Positions 49,122 through 60,431 of a stretch of 64,000 nucleotides of DNA are shown here, in pieces (position 1 is the first letter of the stretch; each line of letters starts with the position of its first letter). The stretch lies in assembly GCA_006503475.1 (NCBI GenBank), contig RSEH01000128.1, positions 1 to 64,000 of the forward strand, written 5' to 3'. The notes below the pieces were generated by a model. That model was not told where the DNA came from. It made no database searches and saw only the letters and a program-made list of their open reading frames with translations. The position numbers were made by a program, and so were the translations under genes. The DNA is from Stentor roeselii (Eukaryota > Ciliophora > Heterotrichea > Heterotrichida > Stentoridae).

Positions 49122-52100
49122 ATGATAAAAGATGGTCCTCTGATAGTCAAACCTGACGAAATAGATTGCATAATGCACGAAGACATTGAAGAAGAAGCTT
49201 CAATCACATCTCTGACCCTTATGAAATCCGACACCTTCCGTTCCCTCATATTTTGGAGTCTAGTTCTTCTGTCAGGTGGCATTTTTTATCTAATCTGCTA
49301 CTGGTTTCCTAACATTCAAATAAAATTCACTTACACCCGGTGCCCGGTCGAAGAAGCGACTCACATATGGGCGATTTCAAAGCACTTCAGCGATTTTTCA
49401 AAGTTGTCAAGAGTTTCAACAACACGAGAAAGTCTGATAGTCTTTCACTACCAGCAACTGCCTTATTTCTACGACGGGCAGAAGTTCGTCCCCCTTGCCT
49501 TCGACTTCCACCTGACGTATAAGAACCTGATCGACCGTCACGGTCAAGGAATCTCTGACTTGAGCCATGTAGAAGAGAATCGAGCACTTTTCGGCATTTG
49601 CTTGATCCTCGTGCCGGTGATGCCTTTGTTCAAAATGATTGTGACTGAGATCTTTCACCCCTTTTACGTGTTTCAGGTTTATAGTGTCTTGCTGTGGTAC
49701 TTTGATGACTATGAGTTATATGCCACAGCAATTGTTATTATCACTGTCATTTCACTTACATCTTCAATTGTCACTACTCGCAGGGGGCAAATCGCTCTTT
49801 ATCAATTGGCAAGAAAGGAATGCAATGTTAAAGTCGTTCGTGATGGAGGCGTTAAAGAAATTAAGAGTTTGGAACTGGTTCCTGGAGATTTGATTGAAAT
49901 TGAAGGAGAGATTGAATTGCCTTGTGATCTTTGCTTAATTTCTGGAGGGTGTATTGTGGAAGAAGGAATGCTTACTGGAGAATCGGTTCCGGTTATTAAG
50001 GACTCGCTTGGGTATCTGGATGATGTTGTTTATAATCCTGATACTGACAAGAGGCATACATTGTATGAAGGCACCAAGATTATTCAGACCAGAAACTTCT
50101 CTGGAAATCCGGTTAGAGCTGTTGTTGTTAGGACTGGGTTTAAAACTGTTAAGGGGAGACTTGTTAGATCGATTATGTATCCGAAGCCGAATAAGTTCAA
50201 GTTTTATGAAGATTCACTCAAGTTCATTGTATTCCTAGCCTTTCTAACAATAGTCGGCTTCGTAGTGACAATTCCCAGAATGATATACCTAGAATACGAG
50301 TCCTCAGATCTAGCCCTTCGAGTTCTTGACCTAATCACAATAACAGTCCCTCCAGCTCTCCCAGCCTGTATGGCAGCAGGAATAGCTTTCGCAATATCAA
50401 GACTAAAAAAAGAAAGAATTTTCTGCATAAGTCCAAACCGAGTGAACGTAGCAGGTCGAATAGACATGATGGTCTTCGACAAGACAGGGACACTGACAGA
50501 GGACGGAATGGACCTGATGGGTATTCAAGTCTTCAACTCCGAAGAAAGAAAAATGGAAAAATTGACTCCAGAGCCAGGTCCAGGAAGCGAGACACTCGTC
50601 GAAGGCATGGCCTGCTGCCACTCTTTGGCAGTGATCGATAAAAAACTGATGGGCGACACCCAAGACCTGCAAATCTTTCGAGCAACAGGCTGGACTTACG
50701 AAGAACCTGATGAAGAAAATTATGACCCTCTTGTTAAAGCAGTTGTGAAACCGAAACAACAGACAAGTTCAAATGATTTGATTAGCCCTGGGGAACAGAT
50801 TACAGGAATGATTGACTTTGGATATGAACTTGGAATTCTTCATACTTTTCATTTCTCATCGAAACTTAAGAGAATGGGGGTCATTGTTAAGAACCTTGGA
50901 AGTCAAAACGTGATTTATTATTCTAAAGGCGCTCCTGAAGTGATTTTAGAAAAATGTGTAGATATTCCTAAAGATATCAACTCTGTACTTGCGAACTATA
51001 CAAAAAAAGGATACCGGGTCCTTGCCTGTGCTTATAAACATCTGGAACAGTTTAAATACGTTAATATGGCCTCTATGAAAATGGAAGATGTAGAAAAAAA
51101 TATGAAGTTCGTTGGACTCATCATCTTGCAGAATAAACTAAAACCTGAAACTATTCCCAGTCTTCAAAAGCTGACCAAAGCAGGAATTTTAAGCTTAATG
51201 GCCACTGGCGACGCTGTTTTAACTGGAATTTCAGTATCTCGGGAAAGTGGACTAATAAAATCTAATATTCCGGTATATTTAGGAGAACTTGACAAGGATG
51301 ATATCACTTGGGAACTATTTCTAGCTGATGAGGCTTCGAAGACTACAAAGTTAAAACGACCCCCTTGGATTGAACATGCTTTTTCTGATGATTATGTCTT
51401 GGCTGTCACTGGAACTGCTTTCGCTGAACTGGTCTCTAGGGCTGAGGACTCGGAAAATGAAACGAAAACTCTTCAGGTTGTACTTGAAAAATGCAGGATT
51501 TATGCAAGGATGGCTCCTGAACATAAAACTTTACTTGTTGAAAAACTTCAAAATTTGAATTATTTGGTCGGTATGTGTGGAGACGGAGCGAACGACTGCG
51601 GAGCTCTGAAAACTGCAGATATTGGGATTTCTTTAAGTGAGGCTGACTCTTCTATTGCAGCTCCTTTCACCAGTCAGATACCAAATATTTCTAGTGTTTT
51701 GACGGTTCTGGTTGAAGGTCGATGCGCTCTGACTACTTCCATCCAAAGTTTCAAGTTCATGGCTCTTTATTCAATGATTCAATTCACATCAGTAAGTTTC
51801 CTATACTGGTATTACGGAAATTTGACAGACCCCCAGTTTTTACTTTTTGACTTATTCACAGTGCTTCCTCTATCAATCTTCATGAGCATGACTGGTCCAC
51901 TAAAAAAGTTAAGTCCTCATCAGCCTCCATCAGAACTCATATCCCTAAGAATTTTGAGTTCAATAATCTTTCAATCCCTGATTCAGGCAATTTTTCAGTT
52001 TCTTGCTTTCATTATTGCAGTTTACACTTACTACGAGTGGCCTGACATTAAGCCAGGAGTGGATCCAGGAATGATAAACTACACAAATACTATCATCACT

Positions 52101-52460
52101 TTAACAAGCTGGGCACAGTACCAGATAGTTTGTGCTAGTTTTTCAATTGGAAAACCTTGGAAGAAACCTTCTTATCAGAACTTCTTGTTTACTGGATTTC
52201 AAATTGTGCTTTGCACTGCGCTGTTCTTTTGTATTTTCTTTTATGATGGGACTTTGAGGGATTTGGTTGATGTAAGGGTTATTTAGTTTGTTGAGCTGAA
52301 ACAGAATTATAAGTTCATTTTAACTGGGATTATTTTGGTTTATGCTTTGATTTCTTTTGGAATTGAGTGGGTCGTTGTTCCATGTCTTGATAATCGATGG
52401 AGGAAGAGAAAGGCGAAGAAAATTTATGATGATAAAAACAATCAACTTGCTTTTGAGTAA
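49122..52460 (+). CDS. P5B-type ATPase (ATP13A2-like)
   Basis: Exons 49122-52271 and 52287-52460 are joined across a 15-nt intron (GTAAGGGTTATTTAG), 1107 aa. The splice adds the last TM helix (FILTGIILVYALISFGIEW) and a basic tail. Motifs: TGES in the actuator domain, PPALPAC in TM4 (P5B type), phosphorylation site DKTGTLTEDG with D453, and GMCGDGANDCGALK. About ten TM segments. P5B pumps such as human ATP13A2 export polyamines from late endosomes/lysosomes. The short N-terminal tail before TM1 (~45 residues) lacks the long extension of ATP13A2. Catalytic residues are intact. Confidence 0.95.
52272..52286 (+). other. 15-nt intron (P5B ATPase)
   Basis: GTAAGGGTTATTTAG, phase 0, A at position 10. 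Without it the protein would stop before its last TM helix. Confidence 0.9.
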
Positions 52461-52944
52461 GAAATAATTAGAAAAACAAGCTTGAATTAGTTAGTTAATA
52501 TTTGAATTATTAATTGATTAAAGTTTTTTTATGATTTAGAGAGGGATGGTAGTTTTATTCTTTTTCATTTTTAGGTTCTTATATATTTAGACTAATTGAA
52601 ATATTTTTCAGCTTTGATGAAATCCTAATATATTAGATTTATTGAAATATTTAACATCCTTTAATAAATATTAGAATGTCTTGTTTAAATGTAAACTAAC
52701 ATTAAAATCGGTTTATCTAAAAAACTTCTGAAATGCTTATAAAGTGATCCAGTTTCCTCACCAAATCGTTTTTTCTTAATTCAAACCAAATAATTATCCC
52801 TTCAACAATCTACCCTTTAAAATGTTTATAATAATCCGTTGACTAAATGAATGGCTACTCTTGCAATCATTTCTCTATCAAAGCCATTCTCACAATATTT
52901 CATTAAATTTTCAAATACATACCAAACTAGTCAATCTAATAAAT
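52461..52944. other. AT-rich spacer
   Basis: About 480 bp without a gene: G/T-rich just after the ATPase stop, switching to A/C-rich from ~52700 to the next start. A frame open from 52861 begins with TTG and is not used as the start. Confidence 0.55.
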
Positions 52945-53478
52945 ATGATCAAGCCTTTACCAGAGATAGAAACGTGCATCATCAACCCATCATCTTTAAA
53001 GCAAAACCCTTTTAAATTATCATCAAAATTCAGCCCAGAAAAAATACTGAAGTCTAGAAAAGCGACAATACCTTGTCCATTCAACTTGAAAGTCGACAAA
53101 AAACTTAAAAGCCGAAATAAAAATTCATTGATGAGGACTCAAAATTTTTCTGGTTCCATCAAAGACCCGATAATTTCAAAAATTCATTCAAAGAAAAAAC
53201 ATTTATATGGAAGTCTTTCACCTAACCCGAGCAGCTTTAACAGAAAGTTAAAGCATTTTAATTCAACAATTACAAGAAAATTCACTCTTAGGGACCCTTT
53301 GTCTCCTAAAATGAGTCTTAAGTATACTGACGAAGCCCCTGATGAGAGTGACTCGTCGATTAAGCAAAATTTTGGAAGGTTGAAGATCAGTCTTAAACTA
53401 TCTCCGAGGATTGTAAAGGAAAAGGAAAGTAAATGGCTCCCCAAATTGAGAGTTGATGACTTAATTAATATTAAATAA
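52945..53478 (+). CDS. Basic Ser/Pro-rich disordered protein, unknown
   Basis: 177 aa from ATG 52945. Lys/Ser/Pro-rich with SP sites (FSPEKILKSRK, SLSPNPSSF, DPLSPKMSL, LSPRIVKEK) spaced along the chain, as in targets of proline-directed kinases. No domain. Composition is like 18644 and 40755. Confidence 0.62.
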   Translation: MIKPLPEIETCIINPSSLKQNPFKLSSKFSPEKILKSRKATIPCPFNLKVDKKLKSRNKNSLMRTQNFSGSIKDPIISKIHSKKKHLYGSLSPNPSSFNRKLKHFNSTITRKFTLRDPLSPKMSLKYTDEAPDESDSSIKQNFGRLKISLKLSPRIVKEKESKWLPKLRVDDLINIK

Positions 53479-53736
53479 GAAGAGTTTGAATAGTATTTGA
53501 GTTAAAATACGAATTATTTTACTGTGAGTTAATAGTTGAAGGTTACTAGATATTGGTTTAAGTTATTGGGAATCAACCTGGTTTAAAATATAAAAAATAT
53601 TACTTACTTATCATTTCCCATATTTTAGAATTGTTTAAAAAACACCTTGATGATTAAATCTCTTACAATATCATTAAACTATCTTGAATTCTTGCTAAAA
53701 CCACCAGCAAATTAATGATAAATAAATCTAAATTTA

Positions 53737-55453
53737 TTACTTCATGAATTGAGTTCCAGTTCTCTTCCTCTCAGGTTCAATTCCAAACTGTTTCAAAACA
53801 AAATCAACTAAATACTCATTTTGAGCAGTTTCAGCAATTTGCAAAGCATTCATTCTTTTTTTATTCTGATGCTTTAAATTAGCACCTTTCGAGACTAAAT
53901 ACTCAACAACATTAGAAGCCCATCTTTTAAGACCAGCATCAAGTTCTTCCTTGGTCATTGTGATTAACCCATAATGTTTTACAAGGTCCATCAACTTATT
54001 CGGCGAGCAGCTCTTGATTAAAGTGCTTAAATTCATTTTTGCCACTAAAGTCAAGGCAGTTTCCTTGAACTTATCTTCAATATCAACATCAATCCCAAGT
54101 TTTTCCACAAATTCAATTAAATCCAGGTGATTTCCTTTAAAAGATCTTAAAATAAAGCAAGGATCTTCAGCTAAACAATGTAAAATAGTTCCTCCAGTAG
54201 AAATCCTAATCCTTTTATTAACATTCATATAAATATGTCTTGTTTTTACCAAATATTCAATAGAAAAAATGAGATTTTCAGGGTAATCTTTGCAATTTCG
54301 TAGAGAATTAATGAGTTTCGCATGAAAAGTGTCACTTTGCAACAATCCATCATTTTTCACGATATACTTTTTAATCATTTCGATGAAAAACAAATGACTT
54401 GATTTTGCAGAGTTTTTAAAGACTTCAGCTCGAATTTCATGTCCATATCTTCTGAATTGTTTTGGGTTTCCCAGGATTTTTTCTACTTCTTCTTGGTTTC
54501 CGCGAGTTATCTTTGAAGTCACCTCGTGGATGAAAATTTGTTCTTTTTCTAGATTTGGAGAATGCATCTGATATTTTATGTAGAGAAGACCCACGTTTCC
54601 GAATGAGGTTACGAGAGAGGTTATTAGGGATATGAAGACGAAAAAACTTAAGGAGTTCATCTCGATTAGGAATAAAATTTGGATGATGAAGAAACCGATA
54701 TCGTTGAAAAATAGTTTCATTACTGGAAGGAGGCAGAGTCTTTTGGTCCATTGAAGCATATGGGCACTGCTTTTTTCACCTTCTAGATACATTATTTCGT
54801 ATTTACCGAGCAGGTCGAATAAGGTTGAGTAGTCGGTTAGTTGTAGAAAATTTACACCTCCTATTATGTAGTAGTAGATTGTTACACCTACCAGGGATAC
54901 CACCCGTGCAAATCCATGCATATCGACTCTGACACTGATGAGCCATCAAAACAAAGCAATACTTCGTGTACAAGTTCAACTTTCCTAAAAACCCAAGTCC
55001 TAACTTAACAACCTGCATATTTCCAAGTCGATTATGTCCACTAAGCGGTTGAATAATTTTAACAATAACCCTAGCATGTGAATATTCAAAAACAGTAGTA
55101 AAGACCAGAAAAGATGCAAAAAACGCTGTCAAGGTATAATTATTTCCAATTGAACATTCAATAACAAAGAAAGGTGGCATAAAAATGACAGTGATCCAAT
55201 AAACCCACGAGAGTACAACGACATAAACAAAAGTTATCTGAATAAAAGGCAGTAACTTCAAGTTTACCTCCTTTACAATATCAGCTCTGGTCTTATGAAA
55301 GTCAGCGGGTTTAAAAATACTTGCTTTTCTTCTTTCATTCCTCCTTTTCGGAAGTTCATCTGAGTCGATTTCAGAGCCACTCGAGTCAGACTCCAGAGAC
55401 TTTTCCTCTCTATTCAAAGAAGGTTGAGATTCAGTCAAAAAAGGACTTTCCAT
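53737..55453 (-). CDS. Multi-TM protein with C-terminal ankyrin-like region
   Basis: Two overlapping frames are best joined by a 16-nt intron (GTGGTATCCCTGGTAG, 54888-54903), giving exons 55453-54904 and 54887-53737 and 566 aa. The N-terminal ~65 residues are acidic/Ser-rich. TM-like segments lie at ~75-95 (FVYVVVLSWVYWITVIF), ~100-130, ~180-200 and ~245-290. The C-terminal ~250 residues contain degenerate ankyrin-type helices (GTILHCLAEDP, ETALTLVAKMN, NVVEYLVSKGANLKHQNKKR). No family recognised. The intron lacks the usual A at position 10, and a 28-nt GT-AG alternative would also restore the frame, so the junction around residues 165-185 is uncertain. Confidence 0.65.
54888..54903 (-). other. 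Putative 16-nt intron (ankyrin membrane protein)
   Basis: The only 16-nt GT-AG interval in the overlap of the two frames. Unlike the other introns it has no A near position 10 or 11, so support is weaker. Confidence 0.45.
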
Positions 55454-55593
55454 TAAAGTTATTATTCAAGTTCTATCGAGTTGTTTTGCACGTCCTGACC
55501 AGTTTTTTGCTTAAGCAGCTTCTCAGCAAGTCTAGACCTGAATTTTTTCAGCAGACAAGACCCGCTTCTTAAATAGTTTTCCCTGAATGACCC

Positions 55594-57708
55594 TTACGGT
55601 TTAGATTTATCGAAATCGTTATTTGACAAAGAACCATTTCTCTTCACTGCTCTGACACTTTTCGGTTTTTTCATACTTGAACTTGCCAGCCACTTGATGA
55701 TTTCACTTAAAAGTCCTGAGTTATTTATAAACAGAAAAGAAATCACTTCTTTCGCTATAGTTTTACTAGAGTTTTTTATCATATTTTCAAGTTGAATGGC
55801 TGAAAAACTTCTGACGATTTGATGTTTCTGAGATTGAAGGTTTTCTTTAAAATTTTCTGATTTTTGTCGTCTTTCTTTCATTTCGCAGATCCTTAAGTTG
55901 ACCTTTTCGATGATGTTTAACTGGGAAAGGACTGTTGGTGAAACCGTGTTCCAGACTGAGTGACTTACAAACTTCTCAAGTCCCAATTTCCATTCATTTC
56001 GAACCTTTTCAAGAGTGACTGACTTGCAAGCATGTAAAATCCTTGACAAGTACTCAATAAGCAAATCATCTCCAGTGATGATCAGTTTTTTTTTTTCCTT
56101 TTCACTTTCTTTTTCATTCACTTTCTCTACTTTTTCCACATCTTGAGGCTTTTCGTCAGTCGGAAGAATCTCAGGGCTTGAAGGAGTCAGTAAAAAAGTT
56201 TGAAGAGCTTTATTTGATTTTCGTTTAAATAAGAAAAACTTTTCGTATTTTTCGCTTCCTTCGGAAGGAAAGATTCTGACGAAATTTCCGAGTCTTGACT
56301 CTTCCTCGAGGAGGTCAGAGATGAAACCTTTGAACTTGGAAAAACTGATTTTTTCTGAAAGTGAAGAAGTTTCTGCTCGAGTCGTTGTTTTTGATTTGGG
56401 CTCTGAGGATTTCATTTGGTTTTTTCGTGCTCGGATTCGGGCTTTTAACTTGTTTAAACATTCTTTTTTACGGTCGTATTGACGGATACCTACGAGGTTT
56501 AATGTGTCGCTGATTAGGTTTGACTTTATTTTTAGGTCTAGAGGGGAATCTGTTGCTAGGGATGGGGATAGGTTTACTTCGAGAAGCCATGGCTTTAAAT
56601 TGGAATCTAGGATCACATCGAATCCTAGAAGGTCAAAACAGTTGTTTTTGCCTAGTGCCATTTTCTTGCTTAAGGAAACTACAGATGGCTCGATTGATAT
56701 TATCGTTTTGATAACCAAGTCGTAAATCCTGCTCATAACAGCACATGTATCAAGCGAATTATCATTAAAAAACTTAAAAAGTGCAGAAAGACTCCATTTA
56801 TGTCCAACATTATCCTGATTAAAATCAGTATTCTGTACAAATTTCTCATTCTTCTTATTAACACTATAATTCGTCAAAAACGAGTACTTGCTAGCCTTAG
56901 TGCTATTACAATAACTTTCACTAGCAAACCTAACAAGTCCTTCATCATAAACATAAATCCTCAAAGGTTCATAAGAAGTGACCAAAACATAAATCCTCAT
57001 ATCAAATTTAAGCCCATCAATCAAAAACGGGTCACTCAAATATCTCGAAACAACACATCCTTCAACACTCGGCAAGTTTTGCAAGTTATCCAACAAAAAA
57101 ATCCCTTTTCCCTGAGAGCTATTGCAAGGTTTGACAATCCACTGTTCCTTTCCAGTTAGAAACCGATGATAGAACTCTGAATACTCTTCAGGTATAACAT
57201 AAGTATCAGGGAAAAAGTCATATTCCATGAATTTTGATTGCATATTTTTCAGATTAACGCTCATTCTGTCTTTCCGAGTGATTTCAAAACTATTCGGAAA
57301 ATGATTAATTCTCTGCAAATCGTGAAGGCCTTCGAAGAGGTAAAGAGGAGGAATGCACCCCAGCCATAGCAGGTTCCAGTCATGTGAATCAGTGTAAACG
57401 AAACCTGAGGCTTCGAGGACTGAACGGACTAGTCTTGCCTCTGTCTTGTGAAGCTTGTAACAAAGGTCTTTCGAGCAGAGGGATCGAGGATGAACAGGGT
57501 CTTTTATTAGTTGACTCTCGGTTATTGGCGAAAAGCAGACGTTTCCTGACTTTTCAGCCTTTTGAAGTTGAAGACCTTTCCCGATTTTACCGATTTCTTC
57601 AGGGTTTAAATGAGAACTGCTGACCTGAAGGATTTCTTTTGAGTGAGTTAAAGGATCTGGTGTTTTTGAGAATCCTATCGAAGGTTTGGGATTTGAAAAT
57701 TTTTCCAT
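55594..57708 (-). CDS. Tubulin tyrosine ligase-like glutamylase (TTLL)
   Basis: 704 aa. ATP-grasp TTL domain ~100-420: DSHDWNLLWLGC, NHFPNSFEITRKDRMSVNLK, FFPDTYVIPEEYSEF, WIVKPCNSSQGKGIFLL, SRYLSDPFLIDGLKFDMRIY, LRIYVYDEGLVRFA, FDLLGFDVILDSNLKPWLLE and the closing VNLSPSL. The Lys, Arg, Glu and Asn residues that bind ATP and Mg are present. The pattern resembles TTLL4/5-type polyglutamylases, which add glutamate chains to tubulin tails. The C-terminal 280 residues are basic and helical, possibly microtubule-binding. In a ciliate the likely targets are axonemal and cortical microtubules. Confidence 0.92.
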   Translation of the reverse strand: MEKFSNPKPSIGFSKTPDPLTHSKEILQVSSSHLNPEEIGKIGKGLQLQKAEKSGNVCFSPITESQLIKDPVHPRSLCSKDLCYKLHKTEARLVRSVLEASGFVYTDSHDWNLLWLGCIPPLYLFEGLHDLQRINHFPNSFEITRKDRMSVNLKNMQSKFMEYDFFPDTYVIPEEYSEFYHRFLTGKEQWIVKPCNSSQGKGIFLLDNLQNLPSVEGCVVSRYLSDPFLIDGLKFDMRIYVLVTSYEPLRIYVYDEGLVRFASESYCNSTKASKYSFLTNYSVNKKNEKFVQNTDFNQDNVGHKWSLSALFKFFNDNSLDTCAVMSRIYDLVIKTIISIEPSVVSLSKKMALGKNNCFDLLGFDVILDSNLKPWLLEVNLSPSLATDSPLDLKIKSNLISDTLNLVGIRQYDRKKECLNKLKARIRARKNQMKSSEPKSKTTTRAETSSLSEKISFSKFKGFISDLLEEESRLGNFVRIFPSEGSEKYEKFFLFKRKSNKALQTFLLTPSSPEILPTDEKPQDVEKVEKVNEKESEKEKKKLIITGDDLLIEYLSRILHACKSVTLEKVRNEWKLGLEKFVSHSVWNTVSPTVLSQLNIIEKVNLRICEMKERRQKSENFKENLQSQKHQIVRSFSAIQLENMIKNSSKTIAKEVISFLFINNSGLLSEIIKWLASSSMKKPKSVRAVKRNGSLSNNDFDKSKP

Positions 57709-58266
57709 GGATTTTTAAATAATGGATTCATATTTGAGAGGATTTTCTTATTGGGTGTTTAGGGAGGTTTTAGGGGGATTTTTATAGAATTTTGTGAGTT
57801 TAATGAATTTTATATTTGGAAGGAAGTTGTGATTGTGTTGATTTTATGATATTTTTAGGATATTGAATTTAGGAATTACTAGTTATGAATTGGTATTCAT
57901 TTTATCCTAAATAGAATAAACCTAAAATGGTGCTGGGAATATTTTGGTCTTGATGCTTTTTCACTTTCATCTTAAAGGTTTATATTGTGTTGAATATACT
58001 TTTTTATAATTATTTTGTAGTACTTCATAAATATTGATGTATTAGGACTGATAGGTTTGCCCTCATCAATACTATCTCCTCAAATCAATCCTCAGTAATT
58101 TTCCAATTTATTTGACAGTTTATCAAATATATTAAGAACCTTTAAATTAAATAATTATTCCATAAAATTACATAATAATGGCTTCACGCAAAAATTTCAA
58201 ATTTCTTTTGAATGAATATTAAAAAACTTAACCACAGCAATCGATTTCTCACTTTTTATATATAAA
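57709..58266. other. Divergent spacer with composition switch
   Basis: 558 bp, no gene. G/T-rich on the plus strand to ~58055, then A/C-rich to the next ATG. The switch sits roughly midway between the two divergent starts. Confidence 0.6.
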
Positions 58267-58587
58267 ATGACTGAAAGAATTACTCCTCGTTCAGGTTTTT
58301 ACAGTCCACGATTGACAAAGTCAAAGAAAACTCTAACCTTCCAATCAAGAAGTCCTCCAGCATTACCAAAGCTAACAAAAGTGAGAAGCAACATAGTAAA
58401 TTTTTTTAACAGGAAAACTTCTTTAGAAGCTCAAGGCACAGGATCTCCAGTTTTAATTCAATTGCCTCCAGTGAAGATGCATAGTATGGCTATTCGTGAG
58501 TCTCCAATAGTTTTAGATGCAAGACAAGATGATACCTTTGATAAGGACTTGTTTTCTTTATTTAAACAAATAAGCAGAAAGCTTTAA
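58267..58587 (+). CDS. Small basic protein, unknown
   Basis: 106 aa, Ser/Pro/Lys-rich start (TERITPRSGFYSPRLTKSKK) and a short acidic helical end (DDTFDKDLFSLFKQISRK). No family. The start context TATATAAAATG fits this genome. Confidence 0.6.
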   Translation: MTERITPRSGFYSPRLTKSKKTLTFQSRSPPALPKLTKVRSNIVNFFNRKTSLEAQGTGSPVLIQLPPVKMHSMAIRESPIVLDARQDDTFDKDLFSLFKQISRKL

Positions 58588-58722
58588 GAAATGAAATGCA
58601 AGGGCTTTAATAGTAAATAATGAAATTAAAGTGATTTAATAGAGAGGATTTTAATGCTTTTGTTGAGAAAGGAAGGATTGGGTTTATTGTATTATAGGAT
58701 TTTTCTACTATTACATATAAAA

Positions 58723-59028
58723 ATGGAACTAATAAAAACTTTATCTGGAATTCAAGGAAAAAAGATTCAAGAAGGGTTACCTGAAAGTAGAAAAAGCTGC
58801 ATTTTGCCTTCGATTAACTTGGCGAGGAAGGATGTCTTTAGATTTTCTTTGAAAAAGTGCAGAGATGGCGTATCTTTGAATAGAGATACAATTTGTGTAG
58901 CTTTGCCTTTAATCAAACGAACAGGTTTTAGGAGGAAGAGGCTTATTGACTCAAATTTTAAGAATTATGATGATGAACAGTCTCTTGGAAACAATACGAT
59001 TCTCAATATTTTAAAATACCTGTCATAA
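58723..59028 (+). CDS. Small basic protein, unknown
   Basis: 101 aa from ATG 58723 (the frame is open further upstream, from 58654, but that part is AT-rich filler). Basic and Cys-containing (SRKSCILPSINLARKDVF, KKCRDGVSLNRDTIC). No domain. The following 299 bp to 59327 hold no gene. Confidence 0.5.
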   Translation: MELIKTLSGIQGKKIQEGLPESRKSCILPSINLARKDVFRFSLKKCRDGVSLNRDTICVALPLIKRTGFRRKRLIDSNFKNYDDEQSLGNNTILNILKYLS

Positions 59029-59327
59029 GGTAGAAGCTTAAAGAATATCAATAATTTATTGATTAAATACTTCAGTCTTCCTTAGTTCCTTTGTAAAATA
59101 ATAAGATATTTTAGATATGAATATAGATACGTAGATACTTTTTAATAAATTTCAGGTTTCGATTGAAATATGAAATCCATTACCTTTAAAACATCTAACT
59201 TATCTAATCCTAACTAAACTCTAACACAAGTCTTCATTTCCCAACCTCAGAAAATTACTCTAATTTACTTCTAAAAAAAAAAATTCACATCTTAAAACTC
59301 TAAAAAATCAAAACTATTCACATTTCA

Positions 59328-60431
59328 TTATCTCTCTAATCCTCTAGCTTTTCTTCCTCTTTTTTTCTTCATCGAATCTTTCATAAACCCAGACAACAAA
59401 GATCTTTCCTGTCGTCCTAAACCAACCTCACTATTTTTTTTCAAACCCTGCGAATTAACCCTTAAAAACTGATGAAGTCCACTATTCCACATCATCGGAC
59501 TAAAAAGTTCAGTTTTAAAATTTTTCTCAATAAACTGAATTAACTCCCCTTCATCTTGATTAAAATAAACAGGAGGCAAAATAATATTCCTAACAAACTC
59601 CTTCGAAGCAACCCTTTTAACAAGCATGTGATTAAAACTCTCTAAAGCAGGAATCAAAGCATAAAACAAAGGCAGTCCATTTTCGCCTAAATCATCCAAA
59701 TTCGACTCACTACTGCAGACCATGAACCTTTCCTTTCGAGAAAGATCTCTACAGAGCTGGTGAAATTCATCAGAAGGAGAAGTGACGACCCAACTCGTTC
59801 CCAGCAAATATTCAAGTCCAACACTTTCTCTTTCCACAAGGCCTTCAAAGAGCAGTTCGACTTTCCCATCAAAGAGTCTTTGAAGAGGAATGGTCACAGG
59901 TTTTAAAATGATTCCAATTTCGAAGGACTGGCCATTTTCCACTTTAGACTCATTTGAAATCAGCAAGGTTCCTGAAAGTTGAAGAGAAATGATTGAATCA
60001 AAAAGGTCTTTTAGAAGGGTTTCAGCTTTTGTTAAAAAATAACCTTCTGGAGCGTTGGTTAAGAAAAAGGGCTTTACTTTGGATTGCATTTCGCTTGACC
60101 AACGACGGATGTTGTTTGAGATATAAAAAATTTTACCGTTGGTTTGGAAGGAGTTTATACATGCTTTAAGGACTGGTCTTAAGATACAGTCTTGAGAAGT
60201 GAATTTAAGATCGTTGAGGAATAGACTTTCTTGGATTTCTTCGTAGGTTGATATGGCGGTATTGAAGATACACTGTTTGAGGATTACTTGAAAAGAGTCA
60301 TGGCGGAGGGTGTAGAGTGAGAGGTGCTTTGATGAGTGGATTTGGTGCCAATTTAGAAGGTTTGATAGTTCTTCTCTTAGTTCTGTTGATAGGTCGAAGT
60401 CATCGATTATGTCGAGAATTATGTAGTTCAT
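59328..60431 (-). CDS. Unknown protein, possible VWA-like N-terminal domain
   Basis: 367 aa. The first ~120 residues alternate hydrophobic strands and helices (NYIILDIIDDFDL, LSLYTLRHDSFQVIL, SQDCILRPVLKACINSF, GKIFYISNN), the rhythm of a von Willebrand A/Rossmann-like fold, but a full MIDAS motif (DxSxS) is not present. A central beta-rich part follows (IGIILKPVTIPLQRLFDGK), and the C-terminus is strongly basic (KKKRGRKARG), as in nuclear proteins. Some nuclear complexes (for example Integrator and TFIIH) have VWA-domain subunits, but I cannot assign it. The ATG overlaps the edge of the 110-bp repeat array. Confidence 0.65.
   Translation of the reverse strand: MNYIILDIIDDFDLSTELREELSNLLNWHQIHSSKHLSLYTLRHDSFQVILKQCIFNTAISTYEEIQESLFLNDLKFTSQDCILRPVLKACINSFQTNGKIFYISNNIRRWSSEMQSKVKPFFLTNAPEGYFLTKAETLLKDLFDSIISLQLSGTLLISNESKVENGQSFEIGIILKPVTIPLQRLFDGKVELLFEGLVERESVGLEYLLGTSWVVTSPSDEFHQLCRDLSRKERFMVCSSESNLDDLGENGLPLFYALIPALESFNHMLVKRVASKEFVRNIILPPVYFNQDEGELIQFIEKNFKTELFSPMMWNSGLHQFLRVNSQGLKKNSEVGLGRQERSLLSGFMKDSMKKKRGRKARGLER

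Noticed and set aside
23123-52286. In-frame stops suggesting broken genes (PDE, CDPK, P5B ATPase, CaMKK-like, kinesin)
   Set aside because: Each stop lies in, or is made by, a 15-nt intron whose removal restores conserved domain sequence.
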